Origin: Amblyornis subalaris
Taxonomy: Eukaryota > Chordata > Aves > Passeriformes > Ptilonorhynchidae
NCBI GenBank assembly: GCA_018881555.1
Contig: JACAXG010000018.1
Span: 7,129,634 to 7,193,633, forward strand
Direction of reading: 5' to 3'
DNA: 64,000 nucleotides
The notes under the pieces were generated by a model. It was not told the DNA's origin. It was given only the letters and a program-made list of their open reading frames with translations, and did not search any database. The position numbers were made by a program, and so were the translations under genes. Shown one piece after another: positions 48,501-59,945 of the stretch. Each line of letters starts with the position of its first letter. Position 1 is the first letter of the stretch.

Positions 48501-49129
48501 AGAACCTATTCCTGAGCCATTCTTCCAGAAAAGGTGTGATTCTGTTAGAAAGGATATATCATGGAGGGGAAAAGACTGTTAGATCCAATGCACACATTAA
48601 AATAACATGGTCACAGGAAAGATTTCTAGATAGAAGATTTTTATGGCAAGAATGCATGATAATAGCCCTCTTTACACAATGAAGGATATAGGAATCTGTT
48701 ACTGAAATTTACAGAGCTTCCTTAGTAAATTTTTGTGTTAGCAGTAAATTCTGGGTTGGATAATAATTTGATGCTTTAGAAAACTATGCCAAAGCACACT
48801 TTCGTTCTTGTCATGAAAACATGGAGAATAAGGCCTACATATCACTGCTGTGGCAAGTTGACATCCAACAAGATTTATGCTATTTGAAAACCTTATTCTT
48901 TCTGAATGCATTGCATATGTAAGTTCACTGTAATTTACTTGGAACTTTGCTGCTACAAATAATGATAATANCTCTGTTTTGAGATGACATGAAATTTATT
49001 TAATCTGGTACCTCATTTTGAAATATATTCATTAAAAGTGTTGAATGGTGAAAAATCTGTCAGCATAAATGGTGTTCATTTTCAATGTGACAGTATTCAC
49101 AAGTCCCAAGAAATAGAACAGTTGAATAG
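45513..49129. other. Gene-free intergenic sequence
   Basis: No exon or known element. A perfect 16-bp palindrome TTTTTCAGCTGAAAAA lies at 45747-45762 and a (TA)n microsatellite at about 45966-45982. Open frames at 46718-47005 and 47438-47807 show no domain. Confidence 0.45.
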
Positions 49130-49800
49130 ATAATGTCACATATCATAGCATTATTCAGATGGTGTGATCTTTTTATTGGTTGGACAGAAGTTGCAAATTT
49201 AGAGCTTATGCTACATTTCACTAGTATCATGACAATGAAGAACATGAGCAATGATCTGTCAAATGTGTGAAAATTGTGCCATGAAAGTAAATAAAGACAC
49301 AGTTTATAATTTTCCAAAAGGAAAAGGATAACATTTGTTCTGGCATTAAGCAATAATGAAACAGAAGTTCTGCTTTGTGCTTTAAACATAAAATGGGGTT
49401 ATAATGGAAGAGCAATTCTTCCATTACTTATATTGTGAAATAGGCAAAATGTTTAGCTTCCCTATAGTGTAAAAAAGCCACTTCTCAAGCAGACAAACAG
49501 AGACAACAGTATTGAAACTGCAGTTTGCAATTGCTGTACTTTTATCAGCCTTTAAGACAGGAGGCCTTTTATCCCAGATGTTTTGGTTGTAAATACTACT
49601 GAAAGCTTTTTTAATAGCATTCCTTCCTAGTAAAAAAATGAAATTGAACTTGGATCATATGTGAGACACTCATTGTAGCTTGCGTCCAAAGGGCCAGACT
49701 AACAATTTAACTAGAATTCTTAAAGCATCTGGGAAGCATCCCCAGACATGAAACAATTAAATGAATAATATCTATTATCATAGCATTATTTGGATGGTGT
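49130..49800 (+). repeat. Two copies of a ~36-bp sequence, 640 bp apart
   Basis: TATCATAGCATTATTCAGAT plus GGTGTGA (49141-49167) recurs as TATCATAGCATTATTTGGAT plus GGTGTGA (49776-49802), with weaker similarity to the left (ATAAT before both). Two mismatches in 27 bases is far beyond chance in a window of this size. Either a small dispersed repeat or a local duplication. The DNA between the copies carries no recognised element. Confidence 0.6.
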
Positions 49801-51597
49801 GAATACTGATACATCAAGGAACATAAGTAGAATTTGTTCTGTACCTTTATATTCCAGCCCTCCCACTAGAAGGGGCAGATGAGGNAGCTGTTCTGGTGTA
49901 TGAATATAGACACTTCAATGGCATTTTAAATGCTACAGAGTATACACCAGGCCCCCAGCTGTCACTCTAGAAAGGCACAGGTCTGTCACAGATCCTCTTT
50001 AATTTTTGCCAGCTCCATGGAGATGTCTAGAACACTCTAGATCATTATAGTGGCACTGTGTTAAGGCTAGTGAATTTCCCTGGGAGTGTTTCTGGGATTT
50101 GTTGTGTGTTTAAACAATAATGAGAAAGAAGTAAAGGAGAAAGCAAAAAGATATAGTCAGCCCTTGAGCCAGACGGTCAGGGATTTGGCAGTTGTCTTAT
50201 GCTGTGCCCTGTTACTGAAGGAACATCTGCATGTCCTGACTGAGACAGGTCCTTGAATCCTCATGTTTAGGGCATACAAAATCCAGTACAGTCCTTGCTT
50301 CAGCATTCAGTTTCATTTGAAAAGGTAAAGCTTGGAAGAGGAGATGGAACTGAAAGGGTCTACACCTCTTGGGTTCTCAGGAGCAGAGGAAGGGGCATGT
50401 CCTTGCCCACCTCCAGGCTGTATTTTAAGAGCAGTTTCACAGTCACTATTTCCCCTCTGGAGGGCACTCTGGATCAAAACTAGAGCAAAACAAGGGATTG
50501 GAGCGAACTTCAGGAAGGAGATAAAGAGTTGCCTTAAAGTGTGCCTTCAGTTTACGTTGGGTAACCACAGGCTTAGCACACGTTGCACCAAGCTTGGCAG
50601 TCCACTTGTATTTCTTCTTCCTTGTGATGATACTGTTTGACTGGCATTGGTTATATAGAAGGGCCTAGTGGCAAAGAAGAGCTTTAAAAGTGTTTTGATG
50701 TTGCCTTCCACAGAAAAAAATATTTACAGACTATAGATAGGCTGTGAGGTTGGTTTTCACAAGAATAATGAAAGAAGTACCAGCACACTTAGGTATGTAA
50801 CAGGCTTAATTATTCTTCTTGTCTAGCCTGGATCTGCCTTGTTTGGGCTATATATTTGTTTATTTTCACTTGCTGAGTTATTTACTGAACTGATTTTTTC
50901 ACAGCAAGCAGACAGAAATATCCATACGCATCTTTTCCAAGCAGGTCTGTGCATAAGAAATACCTGTTGTTTGGTCAGGTTTTGTGCGTGTGACTGCCAC
51001 TATTAACACAACATCTTCCTTGAAGCTGGCAGGGCCAGAGAAAGATTTTGTGCCTGTCTGTTGGGGTTTCTTTCTCCTGAACATTGCTACCTTTTCATTT
51101 TCATTTATTTGGAGAATTCTTCTGAAAATCACTTATAAGCTAGATTTGCATTTCTTTTGGGCATGCTACTAGACTTTTACCCATATTTTTCTTTATTGCT
51201 ATGCACTTTGGAAAGGTGGGAGTGGAAGTGCCAAAGTGGATTGATTTCCTCCAAAGGGCAGCTCAGGGGAAGGTAGGTCTACAGGCCTGATCCCAGTCAC
51301 TGAAAAATGTCACTTATAGCTCCAGACTTTTTCAGCCTGGCCGGCTACATACCACTGTTTCAGTCCCAGGGGAAGTCTTGTCCTGGAATGTTCCCCGTAA
51401 CTCACTGAGCTGTTTGCAAACATGTTCTGTGAATGCTTTATCTGCACCAAAGTACTGTGCAATAAAGTCAGGCACTCCTGGCCTTACTTGCAATGAATAT
51501 CTTGATTTTAGATTCTTCTAGCACTAGAATCCCATAAATGATGACAAATTTGCATTGTCAAAATGCACTTATCCCCTCATTCTTNGCATGCACTGAA
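49801..51597. other. Gene-free intergenic sequence
   Basis: No element recognised. Open frames at 50295-50640 and 50899-51172 overlap on different frames and strands and have no domain. Confidence 0.45.
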
Positions 51598-52065
51598 TTC
51601 ACAGAATCACAAAATGGTTGGAAGGGATCTCTGGAGGTCACCTGGTCCAACCTTCCTTCAAGAAGGGACACCTAGGGTCTGTACCCTAGGACCATATCCA
51701 GATGTCTTTCGAGTATGGCCAAACATGGAGACTCCATGAACTCCNTGGGCAAACTGTGCCAGTGTTCAGTCACCCTCACAGAGAAAAAACTTTTTTTAAT
51801 GTTTAAATGGGATTTCTTGTGTTTAAGTTTTGTCAATTGTCTCTTGCCCTGCACCACTGAAAACAGCGTGGCTCTGTTGTCTTTGCACTCTTCCTTCAGG
51901 TATTTACATACATTGATAAGATCCCACACCTCAAACCTTCTGCAGGTAGAACAGTCCAGCTCTCTCAGCCACTCCTCATAGGAGAGATGCTCCAGTCCCT
52001 TCATTATCTTTGTGTTACTTCACTGGACTGTCTCCAGTATGTCCATGTTGCTACAATATTGAGAA
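51598..52065 (-). repeat. CR1 LINE fragment, about 470 bp
   Basis: On the given strand it starts TTCACAGAATCACAAAATGG and TTGGAAGGGATCTCTGGAGG, continues through CACCTGGTCCAACC, TTCTTGTGTTTAAGTTTTG, CTCAGCCACTCCTCATAGGA and GATGCTCCAGTCCCTTCAT, and fades near CTGTCTCCAGTATGTCCATG. A minus-strand open frame (51672-52004) is the LINE reverse-transcriptase tail, interrupted by one ambiguous base. Confidence 0.92.
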
Positions 52066-55000
52066 AAGAGCAATGTCCCCTCCTATCATCTCTCTAAATT
52101 CAGGAGGAATGGTGGATGAAATGCTCATTAACAAATTTCTGTTCATGCCAGACAACCTGTCTGCCCACAACACAGAGTTGCCTACAAGAGAGAGGAGCAT
52201 TGGAGATGGACTTTGGACAAACTACACTGCCTTGGGAGAAAAAATGGGGTCTATGAACCCTAGCTGCAGTAATTAACAACACCAAGTTAATGGACAGGCA
52301 GGATTAATTTTCACCAGAAACAGTCCTTTATTCTCCCTAAACCTTTACAACAGTATCTTAGTCACTCAGTCACTTTCAAAACAAGAAATAGGGCTTAAAG
52401 AAGTTGTTATTTACATATATATATATGTATATAATTTCAGTGCTTCCTTCTAGAGTGACAAACTGCTGTGCAGGGAAAACAGATTAAATTATGTGACTTA
52501 AATTTGTGGATTACAGAGAACAAAAATAAGCAATTAGAGTCAGTTAGGTACGTGCTACAAGTCCTTCTACTGTGTGCTTTAAAACTGAAATTTTCAGTCT
52601 CCTGACAGTCAATGTATTCTGCTACAACTGTTCAGATGGGTTAGGATGCTCTTTTCTAGAGCAGTGAAATAGGAATCCCTCACTGTGCACCAGCAGCCCT
52701 GTGATTCTGCTGTTGCCACCCCACCTGATCTGTCCTTAGTGCAAGCAGTGCACCAGCGATGCTGAGCAGCAGCTTCATGGGAATGAGATGACTCCAAACC
52801 TCAGCAAAACCGTTCAGCCGTGTGTGCCCTAGAGTCACAGCCATGGAACATGTCAGAAGAGCAGCAAAACATTGCAATTCCTCTATGGGATATCAAGGGA
52901 TTCTTTATCTTGCTACAGTCATTCATAGGCCCCTATCACTTTCAGATGATGGCAGAAAATCATTGGCACTAAAGTCCCTACTGTCCAGCAATGACAAAGA
53001 AAACGTCACCGTGTATCAATTGTCTTGTAGCAATTGTCGCTGAGTACCGACAGCATGGAAAGTGCACTGCCATTCCAATTATTAAAAGGTCTCTTAGTCC
53101 AACCTGCTATTCCCAAAGGTAACTGATATCAATTTATTTATCTAGTTTTTCCTAATTACAAGAAGAAGAAAAAATGGCCTAGTGAGATGCATTGGCATTT
53201 CATAGTGTTTTCAGGGGAAAAATCCCAAGTAAAGTGGACAAAATATATTTCTGTAGGAAAATGTGGTAAGTCATTCTCTATTGATTTTAAAACTTCGTAT
53301 GAGGAAAGTTTTGCAGTGTTTAAAGTGAGATTGAAGAGTGAATGCATTAGAATTTTTTTTATCTGTATTATCAAAGTCTGGGGTTGGTTTTGATTCAGTT
53401 TTTTTTCCTGATGAAATGTTTCATGTTGTAATGTAATAGAATTAATAAGATCTGATACACTGACTTTTAATGAAATTTCATTTTTCAAAAATAGGCACAT
53501 AAAAATGTCTCCATAATAAACTTAATTATAGAAAATAGAAGATTGTATTATTTCATCATTAATACAAAGAGATGGATAATTAGGAGGATGCGATATGCAT
53601 ATTGAGTGAAATCAACACTCCTGCAGGAGGCTGAAGTGTATGGGCCCCATCTGAGAAGTTATTTAAGCCAAGAAATGGGACTCTGAGCTCCATCACTAGA
53701 AGGCTTTCTAAGAATATAGTTCTCAATACTCTTCAATAGTACTTTTCAAACTCAATGCTCTGCTGCCTCACTCCTTTCCTTTTGTTATTTTTTTCTCTTG
53801 GGTGATCTGGAGCCATTTCTCTGTAGCCTAAGTATCTTTCTATTAGCCATTTTGTTTCAGTTCCTATCAAAAAAACCCTCCAAAATGCTGCATTTTCCAT
53901 ATTCTTTCATTCTCCGTTACTGTTCCTTAGCCTTTTACTAAAGCTCTGCTTTCTTGGTTTCAGTAATTTTCATGACATTTTTCTTCATTTTCTTCTGTAC
54001 TAGTATGTCTTCATGGGCCTTGAAAAAGGTATTGTCAAGGTCTTATTTCATTATATAACTCCCACTTACATCAGTTAATGCACTGAACATGTCAATATTT
54101 TTATTAACCAGATTTTAGTGAGGAAATAGTAAAGATCCTCTACTTAGCGTGAAAGCAGATTATTTGTGAATGTAGCATAAACTGTGTTATTCAAACAACT
54201 GTTTTGATGACAGAGCCTGTTTCAGTTTTGCTGGAGAATAGACCAAATTAATTTTCTGATGCAATCAGAATGAAAGGCAGTTTTTCAACTGTTGAGGGTG
54301 AAATTCACTCCTGTTCACAGGGTCTGTACAAGGACCTCGTTTAAGTTTGGCTGATGCGTGAGACCTTGAATGGGTAATCTACATTGACAGAAATTTATAG
54401 ACCTGATTTGTTCAGTCTATTATATTAGTACAGTTCTGAATAGGGTAGAGCTCTCACAGGTGGATATCCTTCTGTAATTCCATTCTTTTTATCCTGCCAC
54501 CAATTTTATGATAGTTATTAAATAAGTCTTGTCAAGGATGGTAGCTTCCCAACCTGTCCTAAAAATCACTAACTTTTTTTTAAAAGTACTGCTGATATAT
54601 TTTAAAATAAATATACTAAATGATGCTTATATTGACAATTAAGATTCTCAGTCACCAACTTTTATAAGAAGGTATATAATAACGAAATAGTGTAACAGGA
54701 TTTGGAGGAAAAGCAGCTAGTAAAACATTTACATTTCAAACCTACAAACAACAAGGATATTTGGAGAAGTATTACTTGCTGTTCTTCCAAATTAAGGTGC
54801 CTAAGGTGACTTCTAAAGCTCCTTGACTGACGGATACAGAATAGTTTGGTTTTCCACTCTGAAAGAAGTCTATAATGCAGTGAGAATTTTTGTGTGTGTT
54901 TTGGATGAGGTGTTGTTTCTTTTGTTTTTAAACAAGTTTCCATTCCAGGCAGCTGCAATAAAGCAGCATGCTGTACCCCCTTTTTACAAAACCTGGGCTG

Positions 55001-55683
55001 AGATATATTGCTCAAGAAGACATGAGAAGTCAAAGCTAACTTCAAATGCCAGTGAAACATATTCTAGCTATGCATTCCCAGAGCTGGAATTTATAAATGA
55101 GCCTCTCAGCTCCATCCTGCCACCCATGTTCTCTGTAGATCTGTCTGTGCCCCTACTCCCCAAGTCACCTGTAGCAGTGCAGCCTCATCAGTTGACTGCA
55201 GCCTTCTGCAGACTGTTTCAAAAGAGCATCAGAGGTTTAAGACCAAATTAATATTCCCCCATTCAAAATTCTGACACTGTTAAAAGGACATTTTTCCAAC
55301 TTAAGATTAGGGCTGTGAGTTGTTCCTTATCCTTTCTAACAAATGATTCATTTTGCTCTTCATCAGATACCTCATGGCAGTGGGTCTCATGTCCAAGTTC
55401 AGACAAAGACTGGTCATATCTGATGAGCAATCTCAATGATTAAATGTTTGTATAAAAATTTCTGCTGGGAAGGTGTCCATCCCTTAGTTTGTGGGTTCAT
55501 TTCATGCCAGTCAGGTCTTGCTGTATTTTGGTAGTGGTCTCAAGGTCTCCTAGGTGCAGTTCCTGCTTCAGAACTGTGCACAGCTCAGTGTGCTGCTGGG
55601 TGTTTCCATCACTTCTACCTCCTTCATGTAGTAATGCACCACCAATCCTGCTTCTCACCAGGGAAGTGAGAATCAGTTTCTGC
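52066..55683. other. Gene-free intergenic sequence
   Basis: No exon or repeat family supported. The longest open frame outside repeats (54823-55251, 142 codons, +) lies here. Its translation has no recognisable domain and no convincing splice or promoter context. A TATATATATATG microsatellite patch lies at about 52414-52432. Confidence 0.4.
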
Positions 55684-56075
55684 CAAGATAGAGTTAATTT
55701 TTTGCATTAGCCAGGAGAGAGAGTGGCTGAAGGGGCATGGCCAGGACCCAGGTGTTATTCTATACCACCTCACATCATTGCCAGGGACCAGGTGGGCNAA
55801 AGGGACTCTCTCACTTCTGAGTAGAAGGGCATTCTCTCTAGTCCAGACAAAACGTGGCGGGGAAGAGCCAATCGGCATTGTTGCAGGCTTTCCATGTAAA
55901 TTGTTTCTTTGTCTTATACCTCTTGTTATTAATATTGTTGCTGTCACTGTTCATTTTCTTATCTCATTACTGTTTCCAGTAAATAGTTCTTATCTCAACC
56001 CGTGATCTTCGCCTTTTGTGCTTTCAATTGGAGGGGAAGAGGGAGGGAGCAGCAGCATGGTTTTAGCAGGAGTAC
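55684..56075 (+). mobile_element. 5'-truncated ERVL-type LTR fragment
   Basis: AAGATAGAGTTAATTTTTTG, CTCTTGTTATTAATATTGTT, AGTAAATAGTTCTTATCTCA and ACCCGTGATCTTCGCC, followed by a GGAGGGGAAGAGGGAGGG-like G-rich stretch, are the ordered landmarks of a widespread bird ERVL LTR family. The typical TGT start and the final ACA are not clear, and part of the middle is missing or diverged. No internal genes. Confidence 0.65.
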
Positions 56076-59027
56076 TAAATTGGAAAATACCATTCCCAAA
56101 CAGCAACAGAAACTATGTCCCTCATAAACCTGCAGTGTCCTAATTCCTGCAATAGGATCTAAGGAATCACAGGTGGAGGCAGTTTTTGAGCTCTCTGACT
56201 TCCTGCTTGGGGCTATCAGTGGCCTCTATCCCCAAACGATATCCCCTCTTGCAGATCCTCCTCTTTTTGTGGGTGCTGTGCAGGGTAAGTCGGACCCTTG
56301 CTCCAGGCTCCAAATGCCACTGCAGAGGTCAGATATCTGGAAAGCAGGCATCACAGTAGGCATGCAGACCTCCCAATTGTATGTACTTTAATTGTCATTA
56401 AACTCTTCAGTCAGTGCTATGGCCAGCCTCATGTTGGGGGCAAGGCAGGTGGAGGTGGCTCCCAGGCTGCATCATCTAACTCACTCCCGCCACTCTTGGG
56501 GGCAGATTCAGAGCCAGAGTGGGTGAGGGGCCTGAACCGCAGGCGTGGGAGCACCAAACTCTTAATTTCAAAGCATGTCAGTCATTTCTTACATGTGGTC
56601 CCGGGTTCCTCATCTGATGTGCTTCTTTGTTTCTACCTCTGCATTAATAGCACCCTGACTGTATCCATTCCAAGACAGAAATGAAAGACAGAAAGTCTAA
56701 ATCATGCTTTGAAAATGTCCTCAGATCTCTCCTTTAACCTTAGAGGGCGTCTAGCTGAATAGCTTTGATTAGGTGTCTCATTTTAGATGATGAGATTTAG
56801 ATGAGTCATCCGCTAAGGCAACATTTTCTCTCTCCATGAGAAATATGTAGTGGTTTTCGCCACAGCTTCTGGAGTGGGTCTCATATGATTTCCCACTCTT
56901 AACTTGGTCTATTTACTCATCTTTTTAAGGACCCATTTGTACCTCCCTTGCATCAAAAGTGGAATAAGCAGGTCCCAATGGCCACCAATAAAACAGATGC
57001 TAGCAATCCATTTTATACCGATTTAAAAACTCTGGGAGAAAGACCTGGGGCAATGGAGGCTACCACTCCAGTCTGAGATGTCTCAGCTCTCTTTTTAACA
57101 TTTAGAAGCATCAGTCTACTCTACCTGGCTACAATGCATAATTCAATTATCATTATCCCTTAAATGCTTGTCTGCTGTTATCCAAACTATTCCCTGTTTA
57201 CTCCTGTGATCCCCTTATAGATGCATTTCCTATTGCCATCAGTCTGTATCTTTTTATGTTATTTTACTTCTCTGTTAGAAGCCATATAATTCTTATCAGC
57301 TCCCATAGTACATCATCCAATCCTCCTTTGCTGTATATTATATGTTGCTATCAATATTCCATTCTTATGTATTTTAATCTCAGATGAGAATATTGTATCA
57401 TCTTTACTTTGCTCTGATAAAAGAAATGTAATATTTTGGCATGAAAACTACTCTTTAATCCACATGAATATACAAGAGATTTGTTTTCTGTATTGAAAAG
57501 AGGCCTTTTTTTACACTATCTTTAAATCAGAAAAGATATTACATTTTTTAACATATTTTTCCTTTAAAGGATTAATTTAGTGCTCATGAATGCTGCCACA
57601 TTGACAGTTCTGAGAAAAGAAGCCTATTTAATTGGCCATGGAAGAGATAAGCAGTGTAAGATTCCTAGACTGCTTACGCATTCACCTGAAAAAATCTATG
57701 ATGCTGCTCCTATTCAAGTCAATAGTAAAATTCCTTCAAACCTGGTACTTCCTTCTGGGCTTCTAAGTCTGCCCAGGAAAATAATCCTTATGACAATGGT
57801 AGATGTGCTGTGTTCTTAAAATTCTTCTCCAACTGGAGCTACTGTGAATTTGCTCTGAGAACTGAGTGCCTTTCTTATGGCCACCTCTACATCTCCTATC
57901 AGTCTATGCCAGATTCACATCTGTGACATAAAGAAGAGAGAGACTATAGCTCTTCAATGCTNTCTCAAGTCCACCTGATGATATTAAGATTGCGATGATA
58001 TTAACTGTGCGTGATATATTACAAACCTCCTTCAAAGTCACATTTTAGCTCTAAAAGGAGTGAGAGGCTTTATCAATAAATAGATGGTATGGCGTCTACC
58101 ACTGTGGTTAGTAAATGTTATGCCCAGAAGAAATCTTGTTTTATAAACAGATGGATCCTTTTTACTTGATTCACTAATGCTTTACAATTAACTAATTAAC
58201 AGGTTTATTGCCAAAATTAGCAATAAAAAGTGTTAAGGAGTTTTGACCAAAGCAGTCTTTGGCAATTACATAGATACAAAACAATCTGCGTGATAGTTTG
58301 AGGCTAAACATTCCTCAGATCGGAATTTAACCTGCTGTTTTCAAATAAAAGTTGACAAATAGGCAACCAAACCCTGCAGATTTTCTCAACCATTTAATAT
58401 TTGAGAGCTTCAGCCTTAATTAGTATTAATTACAGGTAACACAACAAAAGTTTGAAGGGCTGATTATGCATTTTCTAGACAAACAAAGCTGTTTAAAATC
58501 CTACACTCTGATGGACTAGCTTCTTTCAGTCTTCTCTAATGATATAGTTCTGGGTCAGGAATCTTTGTGCTTTTTGTGCTATAAATAATGTTTGGTTTTA
58601 AAGGGCACCATATCATCTAGAAAAATATATCACAAAGGACATTTAAAATCTAATTATGTAATATTACTGCAGGTCAGGAAGAGAAGGGGGGGAATTCTCG
58701 TAAAAATAGACTACTGGGTTTTGAGTAATCAGCTGCACAATTCCTATGTAAAAATCCGTCCCTTTCAACTTGACACCACAAAAACGTAAATGAACAAACC
58801 CCATATAATCAGAGTATTAAAAAAATATTACTCGTTCATTTTATAGCTTTATCTCTACAATTGTTTAATAGATGGGGACCAGTGATTCACTCACCCTGAC
58901 CAGGAAGGTTTCAAAAGGAAATATATACAAAAATAGAAAAGTAAGTCATAGTCAACTCAGGAAAAGGAGTTTTCAAATATGTCTTGTTGGGGTGTGTGTC
59001 CATCCATATATGCACCAATTCAGCAAT
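56076..59027. other. Gene-free sequence with candidate conserved elements
   Basis: A GC-richer patch at 56410-56560 has no recognised identity. Stretches at 57540-57800 and 58160-58500 are rich in TAAT-core motifs (for example ATTAACTAATTAACAGG and CTTAATTAGTATTAATTACA) and look like conserved noncoding DNA. No exon supported. Confidence 0.4.
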
Positions 59028-59945
59028 CACAGAATCACAGAATGGGTAAGGCTGGAAAGGACAACAGTGGGTTGTTTATCTGGTTCAACCGCCCTGCTCA
59101 AGCAGAATCGTCCTAGAGCACATGGCACAGGACTGTGTCCAGATCGTTCCGGAATATCTCCAGTGAGGGTGACTCCACAATCTCTCTGGGCAATCTGTGA
59201 TCACCGACACTGTAAAGAAGTTCTTCCTCATGTTCAGGTGGAACTTCCTGAGCATCAGTTTCTGCCCATTGCCTCTTGTCCTGTTGCTTGCCATGACTGA
59301 CAAGAGCCTGGCTCCATTGTACTGACATTTTATAGATATTGATTAGGTCCCCTCTCAGTTGTCTCGTCTTCAGACTGAGCAGGCCCAGCTCCCTCAGCCT
59401 TTCCTCATAACAGAGATAATCCAGTTCCTTAACCATGTTCATAGCCCTCCCCTGGACCTGCTCCACAAGCTCCATGTCTCCCTTGTACTGAGGAGCCTGG
59501 AACTGGACACAGCACTACAGATGCAGCTCACCAGGGCTGAGCGGAGGGGCAGGATCACCTCCCTTGACCTGCTGGCAATGCTCTTCCTAATGCACACCAG
59601 GATAGCCTTGGCCTTCTTGACCCCAAGGGCACTGCTGGCTCATGGACAGTTTGTTGTCCACCAGGACTCCCAGGTCCTTCTCCACAGAGCTGCTCTCCAG
59701 CAGGTCAGCCCCCAGCCTGTGCTGGTGCCCGGGGTTATTCTTCCTCAGGTGCAGCACCCTTTGCACTTGCCTTTGTTGAATTTTAGATGGTTCCTTTCTG
59801 CCCATCTCTCCAACCTGCCCAGGTCCTTCTGAAGGGCTGCACAGCACTCAGGGGGATCAGCCCAAAGCTCCTCCCAGCTTTGTGTTGTCAGTGAACTTGC
59901 TGGGGAAGTATCTGGGACTTCATACAAGTCATTGATAAATAAGTT
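59028..59945 (-). repeat. Long CR1 LINE fragment with reverse-transcriptase remnant
   Basis: The longest LINE copy here, about 918 bp. On the given strand it starts ATCACAGAATCACAGAATGG and runs through CTCAGCCTTTCCTCATAACA, CAGGACTCCCAGGTCCTTCT and CAGGTGCAGCACCCTTTGCA to CATACAAGTCATTGATAAAT. Read on the minus strand, the piece encodes the C-terminal part of the CR1 reverse transcriptase, starting with an FINDL block at the 59945 end. The catalytic box FADD is FTDN here (59884-59895) and a frame change lies next to it. Further frame breaks separate the later blocks ([33 protein letters not shown]). The copy is 5'-truncated and enzymatically dead. The paired + strand open frames are shadows. 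Confidence 0.93.

Noticed and set aside
59359..59832. 157-codon + strand frame
   Set aside because: It is the antisense of the CR1 reverse-transcriptase remnant.
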